Part shown: positions 26,031-34,432 of the stretch, in pieces | Layout of the letters: every line of letters begins with the position of its first letter | Position numbering within the stretch: position 1 is the stretch's first letter | From: Nitrosomonadales bacterium | GTDB lineage: Bacteria; Pseudomonadota; Gammaproteobacteria; Burkholderiales; Gallionellaceae | Assembly (NCBI GenBank): GCA_016195965.1 | Contig: JACPYR010000050.1 | Location: 1-34,432 of the forward strand | Direction of reading: 5' to 3' | Length of the DNA stretch: 34,432 nt | Program-made: the position numbers and the translations under genes | The notes under the pieces: generated by a model | Databases searched by the model: none | Told to the model about the DNA's origin: nothing | What the model saw: only the letters and a program-made list of their open reading frames with translations

Positions 26031-26621
26031 TTAAAAAGCGCCTGACAACAGGCCCAAGCCGGAAAAAGCGACGGCGGCACCTGCAATTCTTGGCAACCAA
26101 CCATTGTGCTCCAGCACAAAACGACCAAGCAGCATGCCGGCCATGTGCAGCAGCATGGTGCCGATGACCATGCCGGAGAGTGATGACAGTACTTGTGCTG
26201 CGGGTAGTTCACTGCCGTGAGCGAAACCATGGAAGATGGCGAAAGTGCCGACCAGGGCTGCACCCATCATTAGCGGAAGTTTTATACGCAGTGCGACGAA
26301 TAGGCCCAGCACCAGCAATGAGGTTGCGATCATCGGTTCAACCAGGAACATGATCGCTCCAGAGAATCCAATTATCCCGCCTAGCAATAACAGGCTGGCG
26401 AACACAAAAGGTGGAATCCATACGCTACGACGAGAGTTTCTGAAATTTTGCATGCTCCAGATACCCACCGCGATCATCGCCAGCATGTGATCCAGTCCGG
26501 TTAAGGGGTGAATGAAACCCATGATGAAGGCAGAATCATGGTGAATCCCGGCATCAGAGCCGATGTGAGCCGAGGCCAGTGTGGGTAGCATGCTAACAAT
26601 TGCAAACAGAATGCGTTTCAT
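26031..26621 (-). CDS. ureJ: HupE/UreJ family nickel permease-like membrane protein
   Basis: 196 residues with a cleavable signal-like N-terminus ([20 protein letters not shown]) and about six membrane segments. The family signature [18 protein letters not shown] and the second histidine motif [11 protein letters not shown] are present; both are thought to handle nickel. Members within urease operons are called UreJ. The likely role is nickel uptake for urease. The ATG has AAAGGAG; the gene sits between ureA and ureB with 11-base gaps. Confidence 0.92.
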   Translation of the reverse strand: MKRILFAIVSMLPTLASAHIGSDAGIHHDSAFIMGFIHPLTGLDHMLAMIAVGIWSMQNFRNSRRSVWIPPFVFASLLLLGGIIGFSGAIMFLVEPMIATSLLVLGLFVALRIKLPLMMGAALVGTFAIFHGFAHGSELPAAQVLSSLSGMVIGTMLLHMAGMLLGRFVLEHNGWLPRIAGAAVAFSGLGLLSGAF

Positions 26622-26632
26622 CGATATCTCCT

Positions 26633-26935
26633 TTAAATAATGGGATGGTGAACCGTGACCAACTTGGTGCCGTCCGGGAAGGTGGCTTCGACCTGGATTT
26701 CCGGAATCATTTCCGCAATGCCGTCCATCACATCATCGCGCGTAAGCAGGGTCGTTCCATAACTCATCAGCTCTGCAACCGTGCGTCCCTCGCGCGCGCC
26801 TTCCAGGATTGCAGCAGAGAGATAGGCCACTGCCTCTGGATAATTGAGTTTGAGCCCTCTGGCTTTGCGGCGCTCGGCAAGCAAACCGGCCGTGAACAAC
26901 AACAGCTTATCCTTCTCCCTTGGGGTCAGTTCCAT
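26633..26935 (-). CDS. ureA: UreA, urease gamma subunit
   Basis: 100 residues, the full size of the gamma chain. It begins [20 protein letters not shown] and contains ARKRG-type [20 protein letters not shown] and a C-terminal [18 protein letters not shown]. It is a structural urease subunit. AAGGAAG lies upstream of the ATG. Confidence 0.96.
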   Translation of the reverse strand: MELTPREKDKLLLFTAGLLAERRKARGLKLNYPEAVAYLSAAILEGAREGRTVAELMSYGTTLLTRDDVMDGIAEMIPEIQVEATFPDGTKLVTVHHPII

Positions 26936-26962
26936 ATTTTTTCTCTTCCTTGGCAGTCCAAA

Positions 26963-27814
26963 TCAAGTATTCCATATTCTGGGGCGCTGTGCTGCAACGT
27001 TGGCATATGAAGGACGCAGCACCGCCCATAACGCTTCAAAGTAATGCCGAGCCGCTTGTGCGCTGTGCCCCAGATAACGCGCGATAAAAATTTCCGGCAA
27101 AGCACTCACTCCCACATACCCATCGTCCGGTGGCAACAGAGTGCGGCAATTTTCCAATACAGGTGAAGGTGTCCCACCCGCAGCCACCACGAATGTCGCA
27201 CTGACCGGGCAACCCCGCAAACCTGCCGGGGATGCCAGCAACTTATCGCCGCCCTTCAGGTTGGCACGCTCTCCCCAGATCAATTTGGAAGAACGGTATA
27301 TCTGTAAATTTTGCCGTAACTGTCCCGCACGAAATTGCTCGCCACATGCCTGCCGTCCCAGACAGGTAATTTCCCACCCGGCATAACAGGCAGACTCGGC
27401 CAGCTCTACCTTTGCATTCCATGTAACCTGCGCGGCATCGTACACAATACTTTCCTGCGGCAGCCATTCCAAGACGGCATTTTCATTTATCCTGAACTCA
27501 AGATGTTGCGCAGCTTCCCTGCCATTCGCCTTGTACCATTTCCCCGCTCCGGGCGTGGTCAGTAACGCGTGTGCATCGCTGCCAACATCTACGCTGACTT
27601 TCAACTGGTCTCCGCCAGCTACACCACCTGGTGGGTGCAACACGATAACGTGACAGATTCCACGGCCTTCAGGATAGAGCGGCTTTTGCACAACCAGGGG
27701 GCCACTATGTTGACGCTGTGCAAGGATGGTCTCATTCGAATTGCTCCGAGCGAACCGGAGTTTCAGCGTCGCCTTCCACTCCTCTTGTAAGCAGGTGTTT
27801 CCTGCCATTTGCAT
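26963..27814 (-). CDS. ureD: UreD (UreH), urease accessory protein
   Basis: 283 residues. Conserved UreD blocks are VVQKPLYPEGRGICHVIVLH, PPGGVAGGDQLKVSVDVG, HALLTTPGAGKWYKANG, LEWLPQESIVYDAAQV and the cysteine-rich ITCLGRQACGE. It is the scaffold of the apo-urease activation complex. The start is not certain: ATG 27814 or ATG 27808 after the amiE stop, or TTG 27820 overlapping it. No clear ribosome site is visible, so translation is probably coupled to amiE. Confidence 0.93.
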   Translation of the reverse strand: MQMAGNTCLQEEWKATLKLRFARSNSNETILAQRQHSGPLVVQKPLYPEGRGICHVIVLHPPGGVAGGDQLKVSVDVGSDAHALLTTPGAGKWYKANGREAAQHLEFRINENAVLEWLPQESIVYDAAQVTWNAKVELAESACYAGWEITCLGRQACGEQFRAGQLRQNLQIYRSSKLIWGERANLKGGDKLLASPAGLRGCPVSATFVVAAGGTPSPVLENCRTLLPPDDGYVGVSALPEIFIARYLGHSAQAARHYFEALWAVLRPSYANVAAQRPRIWNT

Positions 27815-27816
27815 AT

Positions 27817-28857
27817 TCAATTTAAGGGTGCATCATTTTCATTTGGAATACCTGCAATTGGACACTCTGCCGTACCTATCGTGGTTCGTGTAATAGCCTC
27901 AACCTGCTTTCTGGCACCTTCCGGATCATTCACCCACTTTTTATAAAATTCAAAAGGAATTTCCGCAACGCCTTTTTCACCGTCGCCCGAATTGATCATC
28001 CCGGTGTATCCGCGATGCAACAATTTGAAGAGATGATTCTGGGACTGTCCATTTTTTCGTGCATCGCGGATATGGGAAACAGATAGTTCGGCGTACTGGA
28101 TTCCATAGTCTTCCTCACCGCACTCACCTAGCGTCCTGCCATCAAATCCAACAATTGCCGAATGACCAAAATAGGAATAAACACCATCGAAGCCGGTTGC
28201 ATTTGCAACGGCTACGTAGCTGTTATTCATGAATGCCATCGCCTTTGCCACCAATACCTGCTGTTCTTTTGACGGATACATATAACCCTGACATCTGACA
28301 ATCAGCTCCGCGCCCCTCATGGCGCAATCACGCCAAATTTCCGGATAGTTGCCATCGTCGCAAATGATCAGGCTGATCATCAGCCCCTTGGGACCTTCGC
28401 TGACATAGGTACGGTCTCCTGGATACCAACCTTCTATAGGGCACCAGGGCATTATTTTCCGATACTTCTGTACGATTTTGCCGTAACTGTTGATGAGGAT
28501 CAATGTGTTGTACGGCGCTTTGTTCGGATGAGCTTCATGCCTTTCCCCGGTCAGGGAAAAAACACCCCATACATTGGCTTTTTTACAGGCTTCGGAAAAA
28601 ATAGCTGTTTCATCTCCAGGTATGACCGAAGCAGTTTCATACATTTCCGCAGCGTCATACATGATCCCGTGGGTACTGTACTCGGGAAAAATGACCAAAT
28701 CCATTCCCGGTAACCCGACTTTCATGCCGACAAGCATATCCGCGATTTTTCTCGCATTCTCCATGACTTCCGCCTTGGTATGAAGGCGCGGCATCTTGTA
28801 ATTGACGACTGCAACTCCTACCGTGTCTTTGCTGCTTGAAATGTCACCATGTCTCAT
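27817..28857 (-). CDS. amiE: AmiE, aliphatic amidase
   Basis: 346 residues, the exact length of Pseudomonas aliphatic amidase, which it closely resembles from the first residues ([20 protein letters not shown]). The nitrilase-type catalytic triad is in place: Glu59 (VIFPEYS), Lys134 ([17 protein letters not shown]) and Cys166 ([11 protein letters not shown]). It hydrolyses short amides such as acetamide or propionamide to the acid plus ammonia. Its position between the transporter genes and the urease genes suggests that amides imported by the ABC system are cleaved here. AAGGA precedes the ATG. A formamidase-only specificity (AmiF) is less likely given the resemblance to AmiE. Confidence 0.94.
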   Translation of the reverse strand: MRHGDISSSKDTVGVAVVNYKMPRLHTKAEVMENARKIADMLVGMKVGLPGMDLVIFPEYSTHGIMYDAAEMYETASVIPGDETAIFSEACKKANVWGVFSLTGERHEAHPNKAPYNTLILINSYGKIVQKYRKIMPWCPIEGWYPGDRTYVSEGPKGLMISLIICDDGNYPEIWRDCAMRGAELIVRCQGYMYPSKEQQVLVAKAMAFMNNSYVAVANATGFDGVYSYFGHSAIVGFDGRTLGECGEEDYGIQYAELSVSHIRDARKNGQSQNHLFKLLHRGYTGMINSGDGEKGVAEIPFEFYKKWVNDPEGARKQVEAITRTTIGTAECPIAGIPNENDAPLN

Positions 28858-28912
28858 AATTCATCCTTATCGAGAAAACTCACACAGATATTTGTATTAC
28901 TTATCCGCACGG

Positions 28913-29602
28913 TCAAACTGACAGATACTTCTTTATTTTTGCCGCATCCACATCATCGCGTTTATCTTCGTGGATGAAATTCCCCCTTTCAATCACGATG
29001 ATCCGGTCGGCGATTTCCATCGTAAAACTCAGTACCTGCTCGGAGACAATGATCGTAATTTCCCGCATCTTGCGTATCTCGTTTAGTACCTTGGCAATAT
29101 CCTTGATGATGGATGGTTGTATCCCTTCTGTAGGCTCATCCAGCAACAATACCTTGGGGTTGGTCACCAAAGCACGTGCTATCGCAAGCTGCTGCTGCTG
29201 GCCACCGGAAAGATTTCCGCCCTTGCGTTTTTTCATGTCGAACAAGACAGGAAACAATGCATAAATGTCATCAGGAATGACCCGATCCCCGGACTTCTCC
29301 AATCCAGTCTCGATATTTTCCTCTACCGTCATGGCTGGAAAAATCATGCGTCCTTGCGGCACGTAGGCAATTCCTTTGGCGACACGTTGATGGCTTTCAT
29401 CACCCTGAATGCTTTCGCTGTCGATCATGGCCTTGTCCGCTTTGCTGGGTAATATCCCCATCAACGCTTTGAACAACGTAGTCTTTCCCATGCCATTGCG
29501 TCCCATGATGGCCAAAGTTTCATTTTTCTCTGCTTTAAAGCTGACACCTTGAATGACCTTGCTCTGTCCGTAGCTCACCTGCATATTTTCGATTTCCAAC
29601 AT
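28913..29602 (-). CDS. urtE: UrtE/FmdF-like ABC transporter ATPase
   Basis: 229 residues, LivF-type ATPase. Walker A is GRNGMGKTT, signature motif LSGGQQQQLAIARAL, Walker B VLLLDEPTEGIQPS. The last of these, with GIQPSII, is typical of urea/amide UrtE. It pairs with UrtD to energise import. GAGGAG precedes the ATG. Confidence 0.93.
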   Translation of the reverse strand: MLEIENMQVSYGQSKVIQGVSFKAEKNETLAIMGRNGMGKTTLFKALMGILPSKADKAMIDSESIQGDESHQRVAKGIAYVPQGRMIFPAMTVEENIETGLEKSGDRVIPDDIYALFPVLFDMKKRKGGNLSGGQQQQLAIARALVTNPKVLLLDEPTEGIQPSIIKDIAKVLNEIRKMREITIIVSEQVLSFTMEIADRIIVIERGNFIHEDKRDDVDAAKIKKYLSV

Positions 29603-29631
29603 AACCTACTCTCCTCACGGTCTCACAGAGA

Positions 29632-30375
29632 CTAATGGCCCAGATAAACTTCAATCACTTTTTCATTTTCCTGTACCTTGTCCATCGATCCTTCTGCCAG
29701 AATTTTCCCCTGGTGCAGCACAGTGACCTTGTGCGCGATTTTCTTGACGAACTCCATATCATGCTCGATGACGATGACCGACCGGTTCATACAGATGCGA
29801 TTGAGCAGGTCTGCGGTCTGGTCACGCTCCTTTGCGCTCATACCGGCTACAGGTTCGTCAAGCATCAGCAGCTCCGGTTCCTGCATCAGCAACATGCCAA
29901 TTTCCAGCCACTGCTTCTGGCCATGACTGAGCAGCGCGGCTTCCATGCTCAGCATGTCCTGCAACAAAATCTGTTCGGCCACATTATTGACCCTGTCCAC
30001 CACTTCATCCGTTCTCTTGAAAAACAGACTACCCCACACACTGCGCCCTATTGGGTAAGAAATTTCAAGGTTCTGGTAAACCGTCAGATTCTCGTAAATT
30101 GATGGGGTTTGAAACTTGCGGCCCACGCCAGCACGCACGATCTCGTGTTCAGCAAGCGATGTGAGCTCCTTATTCTTGAACTTGATGGAACCCGAAGTTG
30201 ATTTTGTTTTTCCGCAGATAAGATCAAGTAAGGTTGTCTTTCCCGCACCGTTTGGCCCGATCACCACGCGCAATTCATTTTTGTCTACATACAGCGTTAA
30301 ATTATCCACGGCTTTAAAGCCATCAAACGATACCGTCAGATCTTCAATCGCCAGCACGAAATCGGTATTGCTCAT
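29632..30375 (-). CDS. urtD: UrtD-like ABC transporter ATPase
   Basis: 247 residues, LivG-type ATPase. Walker A is GPNGAGKTTLLDLICGKT, Walker B LLMLDEPVAGMS. The signature region reads LLSHGQKQWLEIGMLLMQEP, the LSHGQKQWLEIGM form characteristic of UrtD. The start overlaps the urtC stop by four bases. Confidence 0.94.
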   Translation of the reverse strand: MSNTDFVLAIEDLTVSFDGFKAVDNLTLYVDKNELRVVIGPNGAGKTTLLDLICGKTKSTSGSIKFKNKELTSLAEHEIVRAGVGRKFQTPSIYENLTVYQNLEISYPIGRSVWGSLFFKRTDEVVDRVNNVAEQILLQDMLSMEAALLSHGQKQWLEIGMLLMQEPELLMLDEPVAGMSAKERDQTADLLNRICMNRSVIVIEHDMEFVKKIAHKVTVLHQGKILAEGSMDKVQENEKVIEVYLGH

Positions 30376-31544
30376 GCTTTTGCTCCTTTTTCCTGGATGT
30401 GTTTCGTACTCTTCACATCATTAGTTGCAGCTGAACGCCTGGCTTTTGCAATGTCTATGTATCGCTTGATGAAACCTAACTTTGACGCATGTTTTTCATA
30501 CAGTCCGGCCAGGCCGTTCGGGAAAAACATGACTACTGATATGAACAATCCACCCATCAGAAACAGCCATAACTCCGGGTAAGTCTCGGAAAATATCGTC
30601 TTGCCATAATTCACCAGCAAGGTGCCATACACCGCCCCTATCTGCGACATACGTCCGCCTACTGCCGCAAAGATAACCATCTCGATGGAAGGCACGATGC
30701 CGATAAAGGACGGCGACATGAAGCCCACCTGCAAAGCGAACATAGCGCCGCCAATTGAGGAAAACATTGCGGCTACGCAGAATATGAATATCTTGAAGTT
30801 GGAAACGTCGTATCCGGAGAAACGAACACGCTCTTCCTTGTCGCGCATCGCCAGCAGTAGCATGCCGAACTTGCTGGAGAGTATGAAGCGGGAGATGAAA
30901 ATGCAGCCAAACAGCATCAGGCCATTAACGTAATAGAGGATATATTTGGCACTGTCTTCGCGGATATCCCAACCCAGGATCGTTTTAAGGTCGGTAATAC
31001 CATTCACCCCCCCGGTATAACCTTGTTGCCCGACGATCAGAATGCTCAGGATCAATGCGATTGCCTGCGTGATGATCGCAAAGTAGACCCCGCCCACGCG
31101 TCGCTTGAACATCGCAAAACCGATGATGTATGCAAACAATGTGGGAACAATCAATATGGCCAGAATCGTCAGGGGCAGGCTCTTGAAAGGCTCCCAGAAC
31201 CAGGGCAACGACGTGATCTGGTTCCAATCCATAAAGTCCGGTATGCCTGGTGTGGTCTGGATTTTTGTGCTGATCGGATCCGACGCCTCCAATTTCAGAA
31301 ACATGGCCATACAGTAACCACCCAGGCCAAAGAAGATTCCTTGACCCAGACTCAGAATGCCGCCGTTACCCCACAGCAATACCAGGCTGACCGCAATAAA
31401 GGCGTAAGTGATGTATTTGCCAGCCAGCCCCAAACGAAACACATCCAGTCCCAGAGGCAGCGCAATAAATATGATCGCGGCCAGCATTGCCAGTCCAACC
31501 GCGCCCTTGTGGCCACCTATCAATCTGTTAAATAGCGTATTCAT
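30372..31544 (-). CDS. urtC: UrtC-like ABC transporter permease
   Basis: 390 residues, LivM-type permease with about ten membrane segments. LVLLWGNGGILSLGQGIFFG and GYTGGVNGITDL are family landmarks. The C-terminus is a charged cytoplasmic tail of about 40 residues. AAAGGA precedes the ATG; it is ten bases after urtB. Confidence 0.93.
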   Translation of the reverse strand: MNTLFNRLIGGHKGAVGLAMLAAIIFIALPLGLDVFRLGLAGKYITYAFIAVSLVLLWGNGGILSLGQGIFFGLGGYCMAMFLKLEASDPISTKIQTTPGIPDFMDWNQITSLPWFWEPFKSLPLTILAILIVPTLFAYIIGFAMFKRRVGGVYFAIITQAIALILSILIVGQQGYTGGVNGITDLKTILGWDIREDSAKYILYYVNGLMLFGCIFISRFILSSKFGMLLLAMRDKEERVRFSGYDVSNFKIFIFCVAAMFSSIGGAMFALQVGFMSPSFIGIVPSIEMVIFAAVGGRMSQIGAVYGTLLVNYGKTIFSETYPELWLFLMGGLFISVVMFFPNGLAGLYEKHASKLGFIKRYIDIAKARRSAATNDVKSTKHIQEKGAKA

Positions 31545-31554
31545 CTTGAGTCCT

Positions 31555-32472
31555 TTATTTACGAATCTTAGAAGCGAATAATCCCTCGGGGCGCATCATC
31601 AGAATGATGACGATGGTGAGCAAGGTGGTAACCTTGCCCATGGAGCTGGTCATAAAGAACTGAAGTATGGACTGTGCTTGTGCAATACCAAATGCCGAGG
31701 ATATCGTTCCCAACAAGCTGGCTGCACCGCCAAATACCACAACCATAAAACTATCGACGATATACAACGAGCCACTGGTTGGTCCGGTAGAACCAATCGT
31801 GGTGAAAGCGGCACCCGCTACACCGGTGATACCGCAGCCAAGTGCAAAAGTGATACGGTCTACCTTCTTGGTATTGATACCGACGGCACCTGCCATTACC
31901 CGGTTCTGAACCGTAGCGCGCACGCGCAATCCCCATCTGGAACGAAACATGAACAAGAACACACCGGCGGTAATTAATGCGGTCAGACCCATAACGAACA
32001 CGCCATTTATCGGAATATCGATATCCGGCGTAGGCTTGAATGAACCCAACATCCATTCGGGCAATTCGGCACTGACCTCTTTTGCACCAAATGCAGATCG
32101 GAATATCTGCTGCATGACCAGACTCAGCCCCCATGTGGCAAGCAGCGTATCCAGCGGGCGTTTATACAGATGCCTGATAAGCACAAATTCGACGAGGTAA
32201 CCTACTGCGAAAGCCAGACCGAAAGCCACGATCATGGCAAACGGAAAGTAGTAATTGACGAAATCGTATTTAACTGCAAATTTTGACAACATGACTGTTG
32301 CGTAAGCGCCGATGATCATGAATTCACCGTGTGCCATATTGATCACACCCATTTGACCAAAAATAATTGCCAGTCCAAGCGCCATCAGAAGCAACACACT
32401 AAACAGGCTCAAGCCCGAAAAGCCTTGCATGACGAAGACGTTCCCTATTTCTGCCATCGAGTATCCAAACAT
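31555..32472 (-). CDS. urtB: UrtB-like ABC transporter permease (short form)
   Basis: 305 residues, LivH-type permease. FGQMGVINMAHGEFMIIGAY and RATVQNRVMAGAVGINTKKV are conserved. Many proteobacterial UrtB proteins carry a long periplasmic N-terminal extension (over 500 residues in total); this one lacks it and resembles the short-chain amide (FmdE-type) and cyanobacterial forms. GGAGG lies seven bases before the ATG. Confidence 0.92.
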   Translation of the reverse strand: MFGYSMAEIGNVFVMQGFSGLSLFSVLLLMALGLAIIFGQMGVINMAHGEFMIIGAYATVMLSKFAVKYDFVNYYFPFAMIVAFGLAFAVGYLVEFVLIRHLYKRPLDTLLATWGLSLVMQQIFRSAFGAKEVSAELPEWMLGSFKPTPDIDIPINGVFVMGLTALITAGVFLFMFRSRWGLRVRATVQNRVMAGAVGINTKKVDRITFALGCGITGVAGAAFTTIGSTGPTSGSLYIVDSFMVVVFGGAASLLGTISSAFGIAQAQSILQFFMTSSMGKVTTLLTIVIILMMRPEGLFASKIRK

Positions 32473-32555
32473 GATGTAGCCTCCAGCTTTTTGACTTTCC
32501 TATAAGAAGTAAATAATTACTAAACTATAGCGATGATCTTTTTTAGACTTGCATC

Positions 32556-32576
32556 AGCAGCCCCACCGGGGCTGCT
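32556..32576 (-). other. Strong hairpin between urtA and urtB
   Basis: AGCAGCCCC-ACC-GGGGCTGCT is a perfect nine-pair GC-rich stem, 22 bases beyond the urtA stop. It is not followed by a T-run on the minus strand, so a simple rho-independent terminator is unlikely. Such a structure fits mRNA protection or partial attenuation, keeping the binding-protein message more abundant than the permease messages. Confidence 0.7.
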
Positions 32577-32597
32577 GTGCTGATACCAGACTGACTC

Positions 32598-33842
32598 TTA
32601 TTGATAACCCTTTGGGAACGGGTCAGGTTTGATGTAGTCAGAGGTGTAAACAACCTTGGCTTGTCCATCCTTACCCCACTCTCCGATGCGCAACTTGGTC
32701 ATCAGATGGTGATTTTCTTCCACAGTTACCGGACCTTCAGGTGCATCCTTAAACACATATCCTGGTAATGCAGCCTGCACCTTGTCTACGTCAAAGCTAC
32801 CCGCACGCTCAACCGCAGCCTTGTACAACCAGGGACCCAGATATGCCGCTTGTGTCACGTCACCAATCACTGACTTGTCACCCCATCTCTTTTTAAACGC
32901 TGCAACAAACTTCTTGTTCTCCTGGTTGTCTTGAGATTGGAAATACTTCATTGCAGAGTAGAATCCCGCCAGATTTTCACCACCAATACCCAGCACTTCA
33001 TCTTCGGTGACAGAAATCGTCAGCATGGTTTGTTTGGATGAGTTCAAGCCTGCCGCATTGAGCTGTTTGAACCATGCAACGTTGCTGCCACCCACCACTG
33101 CCGCGTAGATTACATCGGGTTTTTTCAGTTTAATCTTGTTGATTACCGAGCCGAACTGAGTGTCGCCCAAGGCAATGTATTCTTCACCCACCACAGTGCC
33201 ACCGAGATGCTGCTCGATATGTTTGCGAGCAATTTTCATGGAAGTTCTTGGCCAAATGTAATCGGAACCAATCAGATAATATGTTTTGGCTTTCTTTTCC
33301 TTGTGTATCCAATCCAGTCCGGCCAGAATTTGCTGGGTCGCTTCCTGTCCGGTGTAGAACACATTCTTGGATTGCTCCAGACCTTCATAGAAGGTTGGAT
33401 AGAACAGCAAGCCATTTTCTTTTTCAAACACGGGCAACGCCGCTTTGCGCGAAGCGGATGTCCAACAACCCATTACCGCAGCGACCTTGTCTGAGACCAA
33501 CAGTTTTTTGGCTTTTTCAGCAAATGTCGGCCAGTCGCTGGCGCCGTCTTCCTGAATCACTTCAATCTTTCGACCCAGAATTCCGCCCAAGGCATTGATC
33601 TGCTCAATCGCCAATTTCTCGGCTTGAATAGATCCGGTCTCACTGATCGCCATAGTGCCCGTGGCAGAATGCAGAATCCCAACCTTGACCGTTTTATCGG
33701 TCACCGCCAGCCCTGTGGTATTGACCTTTGCTGTCGGAAAATCTGCGGAAAATGCGCTGCCCGCAAAAACTCCCGTAGCAATAAGCGCGATGGTTAAAGC
33801 ACCACTTGCTTTGATAAAACGACGTCTACTTAAGGTACTCAT
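32598..33842 (-). CDS. urtA: UrtA/FmdD-like amide or urea binding protein
   Basis: 414 residues. A Tat-type signal (SRRRFIKASGALTIALIATG) is followed by a cleavage region near AFSADFP, so it is exported folded to the periplasm. The mature part is a Leu/Ile/Val-type periplasmic binding fold: KVGILHSATGTMAISETGSI, QEDGASDWPTFAEKAKKLL, VMGCWTSASRKAALPVFE, YLIGSDYIWPRTS. These blocks are shared by urea (UrtA) and short-chain amide (FmdD/AmiC-like) binding proteins, so the ligand cannot be decided from the sequence. The neighbouring fmdA, fmdB and amiE favour amides plus urea. CAGGAG precedes the ATG. Confidence 0.93.
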   Translation of the reverse strand: MSTLSRRRFIKASGALTIALIATGVFAGSAFSADFPTAKVNTTGLAVTDKTVKVGILHSATGTMAISETGSIQAEKLAIEQINALGGILGRKIEVIQEDGASDWPTFAEKAKKLLVSDKVAAVMGCWTSASRKAALPVFEKENGLLFYPTFYEGLEQSKNVFYTGQEATQQILAGLDWIHKEKKAKTYYLIGSDYIWPRTSMKIARKHIEQHLGGTVVGEEYIALGDTQFGSVINKIKLKKPDVIYAAVVGGSNVAWFKQLNAAGLNSSKQTMLTISVTEDEVLGIGGENLAGFYSAMKYFQSQDNQENKKFVAAFKKRWGDKSVIGDVTQAAYLGPWLYKAAVERAGSFDVDKVQAALPGYVFKDAPEGPVTVEENHHLMTKLRIGEWGKDGQAKVVYTSDYIKPDPFPKGYQ

Positions 33843-33909
33843 AATATATTTCTCCTGGTTAAAATAACAAACACAAACTCACTCAATAATCTTGAGCAAC
33901 CTTTTAAAT

Positions 33910-34272
33910 CTAATGCCCCACCATCCAAGGTCTTGCAGTTTTTTTGGTCTGCATCTGCAAAATTGGCGTGCCCGATTCTGGATTAACCTTGTACGCCCCA
34001 GACTTGTTGTTGCCCAAACCGGGTTTACAACTATGTGTCCCGGTACAACCGCAACTGGAACGACGGCCAGTTCTAGGCTCGTGCGCAGATCGCTCGTTGC
34101 GCTCGTGAGCGCTGCGTTGCGTCTTGCCAATAATGGCCAGGCGCGGCACCGACAGAATGCGCGGACTTTCACAACCACATTCCTCGCATTCCGCTGGCAG
34201 GCTGGAATCGTTCGTCCTGCGCAGCGCGGTAAATACACCACAGGTTTCACATTGATATTCATAAAGAGGCAT
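33910..34272 (-). CDS. fmdB: FmdB family zinc-ribbon protein
   Basis: 120 residues. The N-terminal zinc ribbon (MPLYEYQCETCG, then CEECGC) is the FmdB/putative regulatory protein signature, associated with formamidase and amide use in Methylophilus. The rest is a low-complexity linker with a duplicated RSAHE (QRSAHERNERSAHEPR) and a cysteine-containing SSCGCTGTHSC segment. It may be a regulator or metal-binding partner of formamidase; the function is not proven. AAGGAG, overlapping the fmdA stop, precedes the ATG. Confidence 0.9.
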   Translation of the reverse strand: MPLYEYQCETCGVFTALRRTNDSSLPAECEECGCESPRILSVPRLAIIGKTQRSAHERNERSAHEPRTGRRSSCGCTGTHSCKPGLGNNKSGAYKVNPESGTPILQMQTKKTARPWMVGH

Positions 34273-34284
34273 GACGGGCGCTCC

Positions 34285-34432
34285 TTAGCTCGCTACTGCA
34301 GTGTCAATGCCGCCCGTGACAACAATTTCCGGGCCGTTGGCATTGGGCTTGAGATCGAAATCGAAAATCTCGGTCGGCAACCACAAAGTGGCGCAGGCGT
34401 TGGGTATATCCACAATGCCGCTGATGTGCCCC
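34285..34432 (-). CDS. fmdA: FmdA, formamidase/acetamidase (C-terminus only)
   Basis: Only the last 48 or so codons are in the window. They read HISGIVDIPNACATLWLPTE followed by IFDFDLKPNANGPEIV and end TAVAS. This is the conserved C-terminal segment of the FmdA/acetamidase family, which hydrolyses formamide and related amides to ammonia and acid. It is directly upstream of fmdB, the same order as in Methylophilus fmdAB. The promoter of the whole amide/urea operon should lie beyond the right edge. Confidence 0.85.
   Translation of the reverse strand, partial: GHISGIVDIPNACATLWLPTEIFDFDLKPNANGPEIVVTGGIDTAVAS

Noticed and set aside
34082..34125. GC-rich inverted/direct repeat (GCGCTC/GAGCGC) within fmdB
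   Set aside because: It lies in the low-complexity linker of fmdB (duplicated RSAHE) and is explained by the coding repeat; no sign of a separate element.

Overview
The window looks like a chromosomal segment of a free-living, diazotrophic betaproteobacterium. Gene content and order (nif-linked rnf, nifL-nifA, nafY, FeSII, draG, an fmd/urt/ure amide-urea cluster) would fit a Nitrosomonadales/Gallionellaceae-type organism. This assignment is an inference from gene families, not a species identification. There are no rRNA or tRNA genes, no transposase genes and no CRISPR array. The structural genes nifHDK and nifENX are not in the window.

Region 1 (1-5834, minus strand): the start of an SthA-like flavoprotein cut by the window edge, then the operon rnfA-B-C-D-G-E-rnfH, a membrane complex that supplies low-potential electrons to nitrogenase. 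A sigma-54 -24/-12 promoter (5820-5834) and a NifA upstream activator site (5941-5956) lie in front of rnfA.

Region 2 (6054-12952, plus strand): nifL-nifA, followed closely by a large globin-coupled GGDEF/EAL protein, then a candidate terminator and three small or accessory genes: a Nif11 protein, an unrecognised 101-residue protein and a TPMT-type methyltransferase.

Region 3 (13018-15882, minus strand): a tightly packed operon nafY - orf91 - CCG-domain Fe-S oxidoreductase - HEPN-fold-like protein. It has its own sigma-54 promoter. The last three genes have no function I can name and appear to belong to the NifA regulon.

Region 4 (15883-21978, plus strand): two NifA sites shared with region 3 and a sigma-54 promoter precede nifB. 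It is followed by a 4Fe-4S ferredoxin, nifO, a flavodiiron protein, a 2Fe-2S ferredoxin, an FeSII (Shethna) type protective ferredoxin, nifQ and draG. This set combines cofactor assembly, electron supply, oxygen protection and post-translational control.

Region 5 (22176-34432, minus strand): a nitrogen-scavenging cluster in the order fmdA (partial), fmdB, urtA-B-C-D-E, amiE, ureD-A-J-B-C-E-F-G. It would import short amides or urea and hydrolyse them to ammonia. It converges with draG at 21979-22175.

Three related GC-rich palindromic repeats lie at gene boundaries in the rnf/nif part. One is translated as part of the NifA N-terminus and another overlaps the start of nifQ. The best candidates for something undescribed are the nafY-linked operon, the heme-globin cyclic-di-GMP protein behind nifLA, and the RnfD that seems to lack its flavin-accepting threonine.
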